Assembly (NCBI RefSeq): GCF_029213205.1 | Contig: NZ_JARGNH010000025.1 | Span: 1 to 44,736, forward strand | DNA length: 44,736 bases | Origin: Pseudooceanicola sp. | GTDB taxonomy: Bacteria; Pseudomonadota; Alphaproteobacteria; Rhodobacterales; Rhodobacteraceae | Reading direction: 5' to 3' | Part shown: in pieces, positions 22,315 to 31,455 of the stretch | Layout: the number at the start of each line of letters is the position of its first letter | Numbering within the stretch: position 1 is the stretch's first letter | Translations under genes and position numbers: made by a program | The notes under the pieces: model-generated | What the model saw: only the letters and a program-made list of their open reading frames with translations | Told to the model about the DNA's origin: nothing | Database searches by the model: none

Positions 22315-23223
22315 TCACGCTTGCTTTAGGAAGGTGCCGTTGTTCAGTTCAAAGATTGCCTGCCGTAGTTCTTCTTGGGTGTTCATCACGATGGGGCCAT
22401 GCCAGGCGACGGGTTCCTGAATCGGTCTGCCGGTCATCAGCAGGAAACGAATGCCATCGTCGCCCGCCTGAACCGTGATCTCGTCGCCAGACCCGAAACG
22501 GACCAGCGTGCGGTTGCCGGTCTGATCACGGATATTCAGCTCTTGCCCGCGATATTCCTTTTCGACCTTGATGCCGACAGGATCGCTGGTATCGCGGAAC
22601 GTGCCGGAACCGGCAAAGACATAGGCCAGCGCATTGGCCCGCGTGTCCACCGGAAGCACCTTGCGCCGACCGGCGGGCACTGAGACATCGAGCAGCATCG
22701 GGTTCGCCGCGATCCCGTCGACCGGGCCGGTCTTGCCCCAGAACGAGCCAGTGATCACCTTGACCACCGTGCCGTCGTCATCGCCCTCGACGGGGATGTC
22801 GCCGGCGGTAATGTCCTGGTAGCGCGGCGCCGTCATCTTGAGCGACGCGGGCAGGTTGGCCCAGAGCTGGAAGCCGTGCATCTGGCCCTTGGCGTTGCCC
22901 GCAGGCATTTCCTGATGCACGATGCCCGATCCCGCGGTCATCCACTGAACGCTGCCCGGGCCAAGCAGGCCGCGGTTCCCAAGCGAATCGGCATGTTCGA
23001 CCTGACCGTCCAGAACATAGGTGATCGTTTCGATCCCGCGATGCGGATGCCAGGGAAATCCTTTGGAATAAAGCCGTGGGTCATCGTTGCGAAAATCGTC
23101 CATCATCAGAAACGGATCGGTCAACGACGGATCGCCGAATCCGAATACGCGCTGCAGATGTACGCCCGCACCTTCCAGTGCGGGTTGTGCTTTGCTGGTG
23201 GCTGCGACCGGTCTGAACGTCAT
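22315..23223 (-). CDS. pirin family protein (first copy)
   Basis: 302-aa bicupin of the pirin family; several members are quercetinase-like dioxygenases or redox-sensing iron proteins. The metal set is intact: H59 and H61 in [10 protein letters not shown]103 and E105 in GIVHQEM. The second cupin spans about 160-290. It sits 47 nt upstream of wrbA on the same strand. A second, quite different pirin lies at 25870-26832. The substrate is unknown; context suggests aromatic or quinone compounds. Confidence 0.92.
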   Translation of the reverse strand: MTFRPVAATSKAQPALEGAGVHLQRVFGFGDPSLTDPFLMMDDFRNDDPRLYSKGFPWHPHRGIETITYVLDGQVEHADSLGNRGLLGPGSVQWMTAGSGIVHQEMPAGNAKGQMHGFQLWANLPASLKMTAPRYQDITAGDIPVEGDDDGTVVKVITGSFWGKTGPVDGIAANPMLLDVSVPAGRRKVLPVDTRANALAYVFAGSGTFRDTSDPVGIKVEKEYRGQELNIRDQTGNRTLVRFGSGDEITVQAGDDGIRFLLMTGRPIQEPVAWHGPIVMNTQEELRQAIFELNNGTFLKQA

Positions 23224-23343
23224 GGGAGGCTCCTTTGCTCTTATACATCCAAGATGGGCCTTGGAGGCGAAATCGTGATTGGCGAGGATCTGACAGCCGC
23301 TGTGCGATAACGCGCAGATCCAATGCCGCGCAAGCAGGTGCCG

Positions 23344-24330
23344 TCAGCCGACCGCGCGCAGGGTGACGTGATCGCGGTCATGCGCGCGCGAAAAATCCGG
23401 CTCGCCGCCCTTGGGAACGATCTGCGTCGGATTGATGGTCCGCTGGCTCACATAGTAATGTTGCTTGATGTGCCAGAGACTCACGGTCTCGGCGACACCC
23501 GGCTCCTGGTAGAGGTCGCGGACGTAATTCGCCAGGTTCGGATAATCCTCGATCCGGTGCAGATTGGTCTTGAAGTGACCGTGATAGACCGCATCGAACC
23601 GGACCAAAGTGGTGAACAGCCGCCAGTCGGCCTCGGTCACGCGGTCACCCAGCAGATAGCGTGAGCGGCCCAGCCGGGCTTCGAGCGTATCGAGCGCGTC
23701 GAACAGCTGGTCGAAAGCGTCTTCGTAGGCCTGCTGCGTTGTGGCGAAACCGGCACGATAGACACCGTTGTTGATGCGCGGGTAGACGAAGTCGTTCATG
23801 GCGTCGATTTCAGTGCGTAATTCTTCGGGGTAGAAATCCAGCCTGTTGCCCGTGATATGGTCGAAGGCGCTGTTGAACATGCGGATGATCTCCGAGCTCT
23901 CGTTGCTCACGATGGTCTGCCGCTTTCGGTCCCACAGCAAAGGCACCGTCACGCGGCCAGTCATGTCGGGCACGACGCTGGTGTAGACTTGGTGCAGGAA
24001 TTTGTGATCCCCGATCGGATCGGGGTCGGCGGGGTCGAATTCCCAGCCGTTCTCGAGCATGTGCGGATGCACAATCGTCAGACCGATCAGGTCTTCGAGT
24101 CCCTTGAGCTTGCGGAAGATCACCGTGCGATGGGCCCAGGGGCAAGCCAGCGACACATAGAGGTGATACCGACCCGCCTCGGCCTCGAAGCCGCCCTCGC
24201 CGCTTGGGCCAGGGCGGCCGTCGCGGGTGATCCAGCTGCGGAAACGCGCATCCTCGCGCTCGAATTTCCCGCTGCTCTTGCCGGTGTCGTACCAGCGGTC
24301 TTCCCATTTGCCGTCGATGAGCAGGCCCAT
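23344..24330 (-). CDS. glutathionyl-hydroquinone reductase (first copy)
   Basis: 328-aa Xi-class glutathione transferase that reduces glutathionyl-(hydro)quinones. The catalytic Cys63 lies in ACPWAHR. The GSGEGGF-like GRPGPSGEGGFEAEAGRYHLY stretch and the all-helical C-terminal domain are family features. ATG 24330 (MGLLIDGKW) has GGAGG at good spacing; upstream ATGs at 24336 and 24462 are less likely. The upstream region holds LysR-type dyads. A second copy lies at 27229-28200. Confidence 0.92.
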   Translation of the reverse strand: MGLLIDGKWEDRWYDTGKSSGKFEREDARFRSWITRDGRPGPSGEGGFEAEAGRYHLYVSLACPWAHRTVIFRKLKGLEDLIGLTIVHPHMLENGWEFDPADPDPIGDHKFLHQVYTSVVPDMTGRVTVPLLWDRKRQTIVSNESSEIIRMFNSAFDHITGNRLDFYPEELRTEIDAMNDFVYPRINNGVYRAGFATTQQAYEDAFDQLFDALDTLEARLGRSRYLLGDRVTEADWRLFTTLVRFDAVYHGHFKTNLHRIEDYPNLANYVRDLYQEPGVAETVSLWHIKQHYYVSQRTINPTQIVPKGGEPDFSRAHDRDHVTLRAVG

Positions 24331-24462
24331 TTTCATTTCCTCCGATGCATTCTGTTGCTTAGCATGTGGGTGAAACGGGGGCTGAGGCAAGTTGATCTCT
24401 GCGCAATTGACTGACGCGCTCAGCGCAACAATCCGTTTTTTATTTTCCATATTATGCTCCAA

Positions 24463-24500
24463 ATCATCGCAATTGTTGCGTAAACTAACGCAAATATTGC
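24463..24500. promoter_or_regulatory. LysR-type operator dyad before the hydroquinone reductase gene
   Basis: TTGCGT (24476-24481)-AAACTA-ACGCAA (24488-24493) is a perfect inverted repeat, flanked by further CGCAA/TTGC elements (about 24468-24503) in an AT-rich tract. It lies about 150 nt upstream of the reductase gene and downstream of the LysR gene at 24790. No gene is present in 24331-24789. Confidence 0.5.
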
Positions 24501-24789
24501 AAAATCACCCGGCAATCCCCGCGTGGCAACTTCCGTGGGTCAGGGTGCAACTTTACTGCACAGATCGCAGCCTTATCCGCACGGCACGCATGGCAACGGG
24601 CAAAATTGGCACAACGTTACGCAAAATTGCTGCGCCTGCCGGGCGCGTATTTCCGTCCCTCATCTTTATCGTGGCTGGATGGGCCGGATTAGCTGTTACG
24701 AAGGCACCGCCGGTTACATCGAAACTATCAACATGCCCTGAGAATTTTTGCTGCGGCTCATCGCATTGCGAAGTCGGCGGCGGCAAATG

Positions 24790-25716
24790 CTACACCACCA
24801 TCCGACCGCTCATGTCGGGGAAGGCGCGAACCTGTTCCTCGATGAACCCCGTGAAAGCTTCGACTTTCGCGGGGAGCATCTCGTATGGGGGATAGAAGGC
24901 CGTCAGCCAGATCTCAGGTGGCGTCCAGTCCGTCAAAATCCGGCGGAGCGTGCCTGCGGCCAGTTCATCACGGACAAGGAAATCCGGCAACATTGAAACG
25001 CCCCCGTTGCCGAGGGCAGACGCGACGATCAATTCGCCGCTGTTGCTTTCAAAGCCATGACGAACCGTTGCCGAACGGACCTCGCCGGTTCTGCAATGCG
25101 TCAGTTTCCAGCTTTGTCCGCCGGGGAAGTGGCTGTATCCAAGAATGGCGTGTCCGCCAAGATCTTCGGGCTGCTCAAGCGGCGGAGCCGTCTCAAGGTA
25201 ACCGGGGCTGGCGACGATCGAGCGGCGGATGGGCATGATCTTGCGCCAGATGGTCGAGACTTCTTCCGGCGGCCCCGAGATACGCAATGCCATGTCGAAC
25301 CCTTCCTCGATGATATCGATGAAACGGTCGGTCAGGTGAATCTTGAGCAGAACCTCGGGATAGCTCTCGCGGAACCCGGCGAGCACCCGCGGAAGGAATC
25401 TCTGCCCGAACGAGACAGGTGCCGACAGGCACAGCTCGCCCGATAGCGTGGCGTGTTGCTGATTGATCAGTTCATCCGCGCGGTCCAGGTCGGCCAGAAG
25501 CGTTTGCATCCTCTCCAGATAGAGCCGCCCGGCCACGGTGGTTGAGACCTTGCGCGTTGTCCGCACCAGAAGTTGCGCGCCAAGCTCGTCTTCCAACTCG
25601 CTGACATAGCGCGTGGCAATCGTGCGCGTGACGCCGAGTTCACGCGCGGCCGCCGCAAATCCATTAAGCTCGGCGACCTTCACAAATACCCTGATACGTT
25701 CGATTTGCCCGGCCAA
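24790..25716 (-). CDS. LysR-family transcriptional regulator (first)
   Basis: 308-aa LysR-type regulator. The N-terminal winged HTH (about 1-60) includes GFAAAARELGVTRTIATRYVSELEDELG, and the C-terminal effector domain spans about 90-300. The same strand order places it just upstream of the hydroquinone reductase-pirin-wrbA set, which it probably regulates through the dyad at 24476-24493. It belongs to the subgroup with RTTRKVS after the HTH, as does the other LysR protein in this cargo. Inducer unknown; quinones or electrophiles are the contextual guess. Confidence 0.92.
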   Translation of the reverse strand: MAGQIERIRVFVKVAELNGFAAAARELGVTRTIATRYVSELEDELGAQLLVRTTRKVSTTVAGRLYLERMQTLLADLDRADELINQQHATLSGELCLSAPVSFGQRFLPRVLAGFRESYPEVLLKIHLTDRFIDIIEEGFDMALRISGPPEEVSTIWRKIMPIRRSIVASPGYLETAPPLEQPEDLGGHAILGYSHFPGGQSWKLTHCRTGEVRSATVRHGFESNSGELIVASALGNGGVSMLPDFLVRDELAAGTLRRILTDWTPPEIWLTAFYPPYEMLPAKVEAFTGFIEEQVRAFPDMSGRMVV

Positions 25717-25869
25717 AAATCAGCCCCCCATCCCTGGCCCACTATCGGGCGCATTCCTTTTTCTTGCGTTGCCGGGCAACCTCGAGACCGGCCGCTTTGC
25801 GGGGGCGATTGCGCATCGCGCAGTTGACGTATTTGCAGCATCCCGGCGATCGCCGTGCACACCTCACCC

Positions 25870-26832
25870 CTACTGATAAAACACGCCGCCGAGCGCCCTT
25901 CGTGGTTTGGTGTTCGTCTCGGGGAGCGGAATGAAGTCGGATTCATCACCAGGCACAGTGTCAAAGCGACCCCGCCGCCATTCCTCTTGGGCCTGCTCGA
26001 TCCGTTCCTTGCGCGACGAGACGAAATTCCACCAGATCCAGCGCGGCCCCTCCATCGGCTCGCCGCCAAACAGCATGATACGCGCGGCACTCTTGGCCCG
26101 CACGACGATCTGGTCCCCCGGCCTCAGCACCAGAAGCTGGGCTGGCGCAAAGGACTGTCCCGCCACGTCGATCTCGCCCGAGATGGTATAAATGGCACGC
26201 TCGGTCACGGACGGTTCGACGGCAAAGCGCGCGCCGGGGGCGAGCTGGACATCGGCGTAAAGTGTTTCCGATGCCGTCGCGAGCGGGGACCGCGCCCCGA
26301 AGGCCGCGCCGGCGATCAGCCGCGCCTTCATTCCGCCCTCTTCGATTATCGGCAGGGCCTCTGCGCCGTGATGGACGAAGGCCGGATCGCCTTCCTCCTG
26401 CGCCTCGGGCAGCGCCACCCAGGTTTGAAGGCCGAAGAGGCGCTGGCCCTGTCGGCGCCGCTCCTCATCGGTGCGCTCGGAATGGACGATGCCGCGCCCC
26501 GCCTTCATCCAGTTGACGGCGCCCGGCTCGATCTCGCGATCCGTGCCAAGGCTGTCGCGGTGCCGAATGCGGCCCTCGAACAGATAGGTGACAGTAGCCA
26601 GATTGATATGCGGATGCGGGCGCACGTCGATTCCCTGATCGGTCAGGAATTCCGCCGGTCCCATCTGGTCGAAGAAGATGAACGGACCAACCATCTGCCG
26701 CTTGGTCGATGGCAGGGCACGGCGCACCTCCAGCCCGCCGAGATCGACGGCGCGGGGAATGATCAGCGTCTCGATCGCATCAACTGTTTCCGGTTCACCA
26801 AGCGTGGGATCGGGGCAGGGGCTCCAGCTCAT
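25870..26832 (-). CDS. pirin family protein (second copy)
   Basis: 320-aa pirin-type bicupin. Metal-binding residues are present in RPHPHINLATVTY and GIVHSERTDEE. It differs from the 22315 pirin throughout, so it is not a recent duplicate. It has a longer N terminus and a charged C-terminal end. It lies 15 nt after the GNAT gene (stop-to-start order on the minus strand) and probably shares its mRNA. Possible quercetinase-like activity, substrate unknown. Confidence 0.92.
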   Translation of the reverse strand: MSWSPCPDPTLGEPETVDAIETLIIPRAVDLGGLEVRRALPSTKRQMVGPFIFFDQMGPAEFLTDQGIDVRPHPHINLATVTYLFEGRIRHRDSLGTDREIEPGAVNWMKAGRGIVHSERTDEERRRQGQRLFGLQTWVALPEAQEEGDPAFVHHGAEALPIIEEGGMKARLIAGAAFGARSPLATASETLYADVQLAPGARFAVEPSVTERAIYTISGEIDVAGQSFAPAQLLVLRPGDQIVVRAKSAARIMLFGGEPMEGPRWIWWNFVSSRKERIEQAQEEWRRGRFDTVPGDESDFIPLPETNTKPRRALGGVFYQ

Positions 26833-26847
26833 GATTGCGTCTCCAGT

Positions 26848-27153
26848 TCAGCGTTTCAGCACATCGTGCCAGTCGGGATGGCGCAAGAACTGCGCCTTGG
26901 CAAAGGGGCATAGCGGGACGATGGAACGGCCTTCGGCCCGCGCATCCTCGACCGCGCGCCGCACCAGCGCCTGCCCGACCGAGCGGCCCCGCATCGCATC
27001 GGGAACTTCAGTGTGATCGATGATTATCATGCTTTCACCTGCGCGCGAATATGTCATCTCTGCTTCGTCCTCGCCTAACCGGAAGACATAGCGGCCTTTG
27101 CTCGGGTGCTCCTCGCGTTCAATGGGCTGCACCTGCGGAATCGGTCTGGACAT
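26848..27153 (-). CDS. GNAT-like N-acetyltransferase (short, YidJ/Gcn5-like type)
   Basis: 101-aa short acetyltransferase-fold protein of the group with no full GNAT N terminus. The core is AEMTYSRAGESMIIIDHTEVPDAMRGRSVGQALVRRAV, with the acetyl-CoA loop RGRSVGQAL, followed by IVPLCPFAKAQFLRHPDWHDVL at the C terminus. ATG 27153 has an AAAGG site; the longer frame to 27219 is not supported. It is placed between the second hydroquinone reductase and second pirin. Substrate unknown. Confidence 0.85.
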   Translation of the reverse strand: MSRPIPQVQPIEREEHPSKGRYVFRLGEDEAEMTYSRAGESMIIIDHTEVPDAMRGRSVGQALVRRAVEDARAEGRSIVPLCPFAKAQFLRHPDWHDVLKR

Positions 27154-27228
27154 GATCTGCCTTTCTGCTGTCGGTAGTTTGGCATGTTCGGCGAAGGTTC
27201 GCACCCGCCGGCCGAACACGGTTTTCCC

Positions 27229-28200
27229 CTACGCGACAGTGTCAAGCAACCGCCGGATATGCGCCGGGCCGGTCGGCCGGATGCCCGTCGGATTCAGCGC
27301 CTTGATTGAATAGTAGCCGCGCGTGATGTGATCCATATTGACCGTCTCCGCGACGCCCGGCAACCGCAGCACACGCTCCATATGCGCCGAAAGATGCGGG
27401 TAATCCGCGATTTGCCGGCAGTTGGTCTTGAATAGTCCGTGATAGGCCGCGTCGAACCGGATGAGCGTCACGAAAGCACGGATATCAGTTTCGGTCAGCT
27501 TGTCGCCGAACAGATACGGGCGGCCGTCACCGAGGCGGGACTCGAGCTGGTCAAGCATCGCGAACACCCCCGAGACGGCTTCGTCATAGGCCTCCTGGCT
27601 GGAGGCGAATCCGGCCTTGTAGACCCCGTTATTGAGGCTTTCGTAAACCTGCCTGTTCAGCACGTCGATCTCTTCGGCCAAATCGGCGGGATAGAGACGC
27701 AGATCGGATGGGGCGATCGCGTCGAAGGCGGTATCGAACATGCGCACGATATCGGCGCTTTCGTTGTTCACCATGACGCCGCGCTTCATGTCCCACAGCA
27801 CCGGCACGGTAGCGCGGCCCGAGACATGGGGATCGGCACGGGTATAGAGTTCATGCATGTATTTCGACGCGTATAGCGGGTCCTCATCCGCGCCCGGATA
27901 GCCGCCGAACCGCCAGCCCTGATCGGTCAGCGTCGGGTTGACCACCGTGACCGGGATCAAATCCGCAAGCCCCTTGAGGCGCCGTGCGATCAGGGTGCGC
28001 GAGGCCCAGGGGCAGATCAGCGCGACATAGAGCCGGTACCGCCCGGCCTCGGCCTCGAAACCACCCTCGCCCGTGGGGCCGGGGCGTCCGTCGGGGGTGA
28101 CCCAGTTCCGGAACTCCGAAACCTGGCGTATGAAACGCCCTTGTTCATCAGCCTTCTGGACCGGCTGCCAGTTCTCGACCCATCTTCCATTCACAAGCAT
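27229..28200 (-). CDS. glutathionyl-hydroquinone reductase (second copy)
   Basis: 323-aa Xi-class glutathione transferase with catalytic Cys63 in ICPWASR. It shares the whole fold and many motifs (GRPGPTGEGGFEAEAGRY, NNGVYKAGFA, RFDAAYHGLFKTN) with the 23344 protein but is clearly diverged. Two such enzymes in one cluster suggests different quinone or chlorinated substrates, or stepwise capture by transfer. It is part of the minus-strand run downstream of the VOC and DoxX genes. Confidence 0.92.
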   Translation of the reverse strand: MLVNGRWVENWQPVQKADEQGRFIRQVSEFRNWVTPDGRPGPTGEGGFEAEAGRYRLYVALICPWASRTLIARRLKGLADLIPVTVVNPTLTDQGWRFGGYPGADEDPLYASKYMHELYTRADPHVSGRATVPVLWDMKRGVMVNNESADIVRMFDTAFDAIAPSDLRLYPADLAEEIDVLNRQVYESLNNGVYKAGFASSQEAYDEAVSGVFAMLDQLESRLGDGRPYLFGDKLTETDIRAFVTLIRFDAAYHGLFKTNCRQIADYPHLSAHMERVLRLPGVAETVNMDHITRGYYSIKALNPTGIRPTGPAHIRRLLDTVA

Positions 28201-28239
28201 GTCTTGTCTCCGTTTTTACTATCAGCTTCGCAAAGCGCA

Positions 28240-29067
28240 TCACTGCGCCAGCGCGAAGGCGGTGCCCCAGGGATCGATGAAGCGGTCGCCGCCAAGGCGC
28301 TGCGTGATCGCCTGACGCGCTGTCGGATCGACGCCGAGGGTGATTTCGCTCAGCCCCGCCTCGGACGCGTCCCGCGTCCCGGCACTGCGGCTGTTCCAGA
28401 TGTTGCCGGCCAGCTGGTGGTGATAACCGCCGCTGCCGTAGAAACTCGCGCCGGGATAGGTCGCGGCGATGTCGAGGCCGAGCGTGTCGTGATAGAAGCG
28501 ATCCGCCTCTTTCGTGTCGCCGACCTGCAAATGAACGTGGCCGATGATGCCGCCTTTCGGGAAACCGGCCCATGTCCGGCCTTGCCCCGCGCGCATCAGA
28601 TCTTTGAGGTCCAGCGGGTCCGTTGCCATGCGGATCTCGCCCGCGCGATCGCGCCACTGGCTTGGTGGTCGGTCGACATAAACCTCAATCCCATTGCCTT
28701 CGGGATCGGCCAGGTAGATCGCTTCGCTGACGATGTGATCCGACGCCCCCTGCAGCCGCGTGTCCCTTTCGGTGACATGGCCGAGCCATCGGGCCAGATC
28801 GCCGCGCGACGGCAGCAGGAAGGCGGTGTGAAACAGCCCCGCCTGCCTGGGATCGCGCGGACGAAACGACGGGTCGCCATCAAGATGCAGCAGCGGCGTT
28901 TCTTCGGTGCCCAGTGTCACGCTGCTTCCGGCTTCTGCCAGCGGCACCAGCCCCAGAACGTCACGGTAGAAGGACGAAACGGCATCCAGATCCCGCACCC
29001 TGAGCCGAACGGTATCGATGCGGATCGGCGCGGCATTCATGTCGAATTTTTCGATTGGATTGGCCAT
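28240..29067 (-). CDS. VOC-family ring-cleavage dioxygenase-like protein
   Basis: 275-aa protein with two vicinal-oxygen-chelate (glyoxalase/extradiol dioxygenase) modules, about 15-130 and 165-270. Module 1 opens RIDTVRLRVRDLDAVSSFY; module 2 has GHVHLQVGDTKEADRFYHDTLGL. Candidate metal ligands are histidines of module 2 (GHVHLQ, GYHHQLAGN) and the E in EVYVDRP. The layout resembles CatE-type catechol 2,3-dioxygenase-like proteins. In this cluster it fits removal of (hydro)quinone or catechol compounds. Activity inferred. Confidence 0.85.
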   Translation of the reverse strand: MANPIEKFDMNAAPIRIDTVRLRVRDLDAVSSFYRDVLGLVPLAEAGSSVTLGTEETPLLHLDGDPSFRPRDPRQAGLFHTAFLLPSRGDLARWLGHVTERDTRLQGASDHIVSEAIYLADPEGNGIEVYVDRPPSQWRDRAGEIRMATDPLDLKDLMRAGQGRTWAGFPKGGIIGHVHLQVGDTKEADRFYHDTLGLDIAATYPGASFYGSGGYHHQLAGNIWNSRSAGTRDASEAGLSEITLGVDPTARQAITQRLGGDRFIDPWGTAFALAQ

Positions 29068-29130
29068 CGTGATACTCCTTTGGGGAATGGGGGCGGGGCT
29101 GCTTGCCCCGCACCATGAAGGCGGATCGGA

Positions 29131-29574
29131 TCAGTTCCGGCTGCGCTTGAGCGCATAGGCGCCGTCGCCCAGCAGAGCTTGCACGACCAGTGTGATCGCC
29201 CAGAATGCGGGATATTCCCAGCCGCCGCCTTCATTCGAGAAGAAGAAACCGGCCGCGCCATGCGGCGCGTAGATCGAGCCGAGCAGGACCGGCACCAGCG
29301 CGAGCGACACCCAGCGGGTCCAGACGCCGAGGATCAGCGCCACGCCACCGGCAAGCTCGGCGGCCATTACGAGATAGGCGAGTGTTCCCGGAAAGCCGAG
29401 GCTTTCGAAGAAGGCGGTCGTTCCCGCCGGCGTGAAGATCACGAGTTTCAGCCAGCCATGGGCGATGAACAGGATTCCCAGCGCAACGCGCAGGATTGTG
29501 GCTGCCAGATCGGCATTCGCCACGCCGGGGATCAGCGGTGATTGAGGCGGGTTATGATGGTTTGCGTTGGACAT
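29131..29574 (-). CDS. DoxX-family membrane protein
   Basis: 147-aa integral membrane protein with four TM helices (about 25-42, 62-85, 88-108, 118-138). The family pattern ILRVALGILFIAHGWLKL and the AELAGGVALILGVWTRW segment identify DoxX. Relatives associate with redox or thiol stress systems and quinone metabolism. The gene starts with a soluble, proline-rich N terminus (MSNANHHNPPQSP) and follows the F420-reductase-like gene on the same strand. Confidence 0.9.
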   Translation of the reverse strand: MSNANHHNPPQSPLIPGVANADLAATILRVALGILFIAHGWLKLVIFTPAGTTAFFESLGFPGTLAYLVMAAELAGGVALILGVWTRWVSLALVPVLLGSIYAPHGAAGFFFSNEGGGWEYPAFWAITLVVQALLGDGAYALKRSRN

Positions 29575-29603
29575 TGTCTTTTTCCTTTGTTCGGGAGGTT
29601 GGG

Positions 29604-30182
29604 TCAGGCGGAAAACTGCCAGCGCGGCGCGATCTCGGTGCCTTTTCCGAGCACATAGCCGAACTGGATATTCAGGAAGCCAAGCGGCTCAAGCTGACGG
29701 GCGGTGGACAGGGAGCCGGCATCGACCGGCTCGAACCCGGCCTCTGCGGCCAGCGTTTTCACAGTTTCGCGCGCCGTCTCGTCGTCGGCGGCGATAAAAG
29801 TCTGCAACGGCTGACCGTCCAGCTTGAGATCCCCCGCATAGTGCTGGGCGAAGATCGTGTTGAATGCCTTCACGACGAACGCTCCCGGAACGAGCGCAGC
29901 GATCGCCTCGGCGGCCGACGTGGTGGTACCGAGTTGCAGGGCCGAGAAATCCTCGGTGACGGGGTTGGACACATCGATGACGATCTTGCCGGTGAAGTCT
30001 GCCTGGTCGGCGATTTCGGCAGCTGCCCCATAGGGTGTCGCGAAGATAACGATATCGGCCTCAGTCACGGCCTTTGCCACATCGTCGGCGCGACCAAAGG
30101 TCCCTACTTCATGTTGTGTTTTGCTCAGGATATTTGCCAGACCGGATCCGACATTGCCGTTACCAATGATTGCGATTTTCAT
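29604..30182 (-). CDS. NADP(H)-binding oxidoreductase (F420-reductase/NpdG-like fold)
   Basis: 192-aa dinucleotide-binding protein. The N-terminal Rossmann loop is GNGNVGSGLANIL, followed by IVIFATPYGAAAEI and DVSNPVTEDF. The length and layout match NADPH-dependent F420 reductase-like proteins, also annotated NAD(P)-binding reductases; F420 use is unlikely in this host type. It is the first gene of the minus-strand run, divergent from the second LysR gene, so it is the probable primary target of that regulator. Confidence 0.87.
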   Translation of the reverse strand: MKIAIIGNGNVGSGLANILSKTQHEVGTFGRADDVAKAVTEADIVIFATPYGAAAEIADQADFTGKIVIDVSNPVTEDFSALQLGTTTSAAEAIAALVPGAFVVKAFNTIFAQHYAGDLKLDGQPLQTFIAADDETARETVKTLAAEAGFEPVDAGSLSTARQLEPLGFLNIQFGYVLGKGTEIAPRWQFSA

Positions 30183-30241
30183 GACTTGTTCCTTTCAGTG
30201 CGCGCCTTCAGGCGCTGTTTGATCTGTCAGGAAGATACGCC

Positions 30242-30255
30242 TTGCCTTTAGGCAA
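30242..30255. promoter_or_regulatory. operator-like dyad in the divergent LysR promoter
   Basis: TTGCC-TTTA-GGCAA (30242-30255) is a perfect 5-bp inverted repeat in the 127-nt gap between the reductase gene and lysR2. A GACTAT direct repeat lies just downstream (about 30265-30283). LysR regulators bind such sites in divergent promoters. Confidence 0.45.
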
Positions 30256-30309
30256 TGAAATGGCGACTATGGAGAATGACTATCCACAAAATGTACTAAG
30301 TAATTTGCC

Positions 30310-31206
30310 ATGGATATCGTCGATGAACTCCGGGCCTTCGTGGCCACCGCGCAGACGGGCTCGTTCACCGCGGCCGCCCATCAACTGGGCGTGTCGAACC
30401 GGCTGACTTCCAAATATGTGGCTGCGCTCGAGCAACGCCTCGGTTCCCGCCTGCTTCAGCGGACAACCCGCAAGGTGGGGCTGACACCGGCGGGTGAGGA
30501 CCTGATTGCGCGGGCGCCGGCGCTGCTCGATGATCTAGATGAGCTGCTCGGCAGCGTTGCCGAAGGATCGCGCGGCCTGACCGGCGTCATTCGCATCTCG
30601 GCTCCTGTAACCTTCGGCGAAGTCTATGTAACGGGGATGTTGGCACGGTTTGCCCGACAAAACCCGGATCTTACACTCGATTTGCGGCTCGATGACCGCT
30701 ATGTCGATCTGGCCAGCGACGGCTTCGACCTGGCTTTTCGCATCGGCCGGTCCGACATGCTGTCACTCAAGACGCTCAGGCTTGGCACCTTCAGCAGCCT
30801 TCTGGTGGCCAGCCCGGACTATGTCCGAGCACACGGAAAGCCCGGCTCACCCGAGGAACTGGCTGACCATACCTGTATAGTGGACACCAACCGGCGGGTT
30901 CCGCACAGATGGATCTTCGTCAGGAACGGGGTCGAGACAAATGTTCAGATCCACGGGCGGTTCCAGGTCAACTCCGCGCGCGCGGCCATGGATCTGGCCA
31001 TCGGCGGCCTTGGGATCGCCAACATTCCGCGCTTCGCCCTGAGCAACGCCATCGAGACCGGATCGTTGGTCCCCTTGCTGGAGGAGTTCGGAGGCGACAG
31101 CGGTCCTGTCAGCGCGGCCTATCTCGAGGGCCGGGCCTTGCCCCGCAAGATCCGCGCACTGATCGACTTCGCCGCCGAGGATATTCGGTCTACCACGACC
31201 CTCTAG
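30310..31206 (+). CDS. LysR-family transcriptional regulator (second)
   Basis: 298-aa LysR-type regulator divergent from the ten-gene minus-strand run. The HTH (about 1-60) includes GSFTAAAHQLGVSNRLTSKYVAALEQRLG and RTTRKVGLTPAG. The effector domain spans about 90-290. It resembles the 24790 regulator, so the cluster holds two related LysR proteins. Likely controls the F420-reductase-like gene and the genes beyond. The final codons overlap the IS630 remnant by 4 nt, so the IS abuts the gene end. Confidence 0.92.
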   Translation: MDIVDELRAFVATAQTGSFTAAAHQLGVSNRLTSKYVAALEQRLGSRLLQRTTRKVGLTPAGEDLIARAPALLDDLDELLGSVAEGSRGLTGVIRISAPVTFGEVYVTGMLARFARQNPDLTLDLRLDDRYVDLASDGFDLAFRIGRSDMLSLKTLRLGTFSSLLVASPDYVRAHGKPGSPEELADHTCIVDTNRRVPHRWIFVRNGVETNVQIHGRFQVNSARAAMDLAIGGLGIANIPRFALSNAIETGSLVPLLEEFGGDSGPVSAAYLEGRALPRKIRALIDFAAEDIRSTTTL

Positions 31207-31430
31207 AGCATCGAGCCTTTAACTTGATCCATTTCCTGCTTCGCAGAAGTAATTCCAGCATTCAGGCGGTGTGAACAGATCGCAGACTCCGCGAGTGCGT
31301 CGAAAATCTGGTCGAATGTTCTGGCCCCTGTCCGTCGCAAGTGCGCCTTGAGTTTCGAGAGCGCCATTTCGATTGGGTTCAAGTAGGGTGAGTACGGCGG
31401 CAGATTGTCAATCTGCATCAAAACTGGGTT
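31203..31430 (-). pseudogene. IS630-family transposase C-terminal fragment
   Basis: The C-terminal end of an IS630-type transposase remains: LPPYSPYLNPIEMALSKLKAHLR, then ICSHRLNAGI. It carries the final catalytic Glu context (LNPIE) but none of the N-terminal domain or the earlier DDE aspartates. The sequence after the stop (TAGAGCATCGAGCC, plus strand 31205 on) is probably the IS end. The remnant is cut off next to the RcnB-like gene and marks the right edge of cargo 2. Confidence 0.7.
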
Positions 31431-31455
31431 AGAGCCGATCATCAACGCCGACGGC

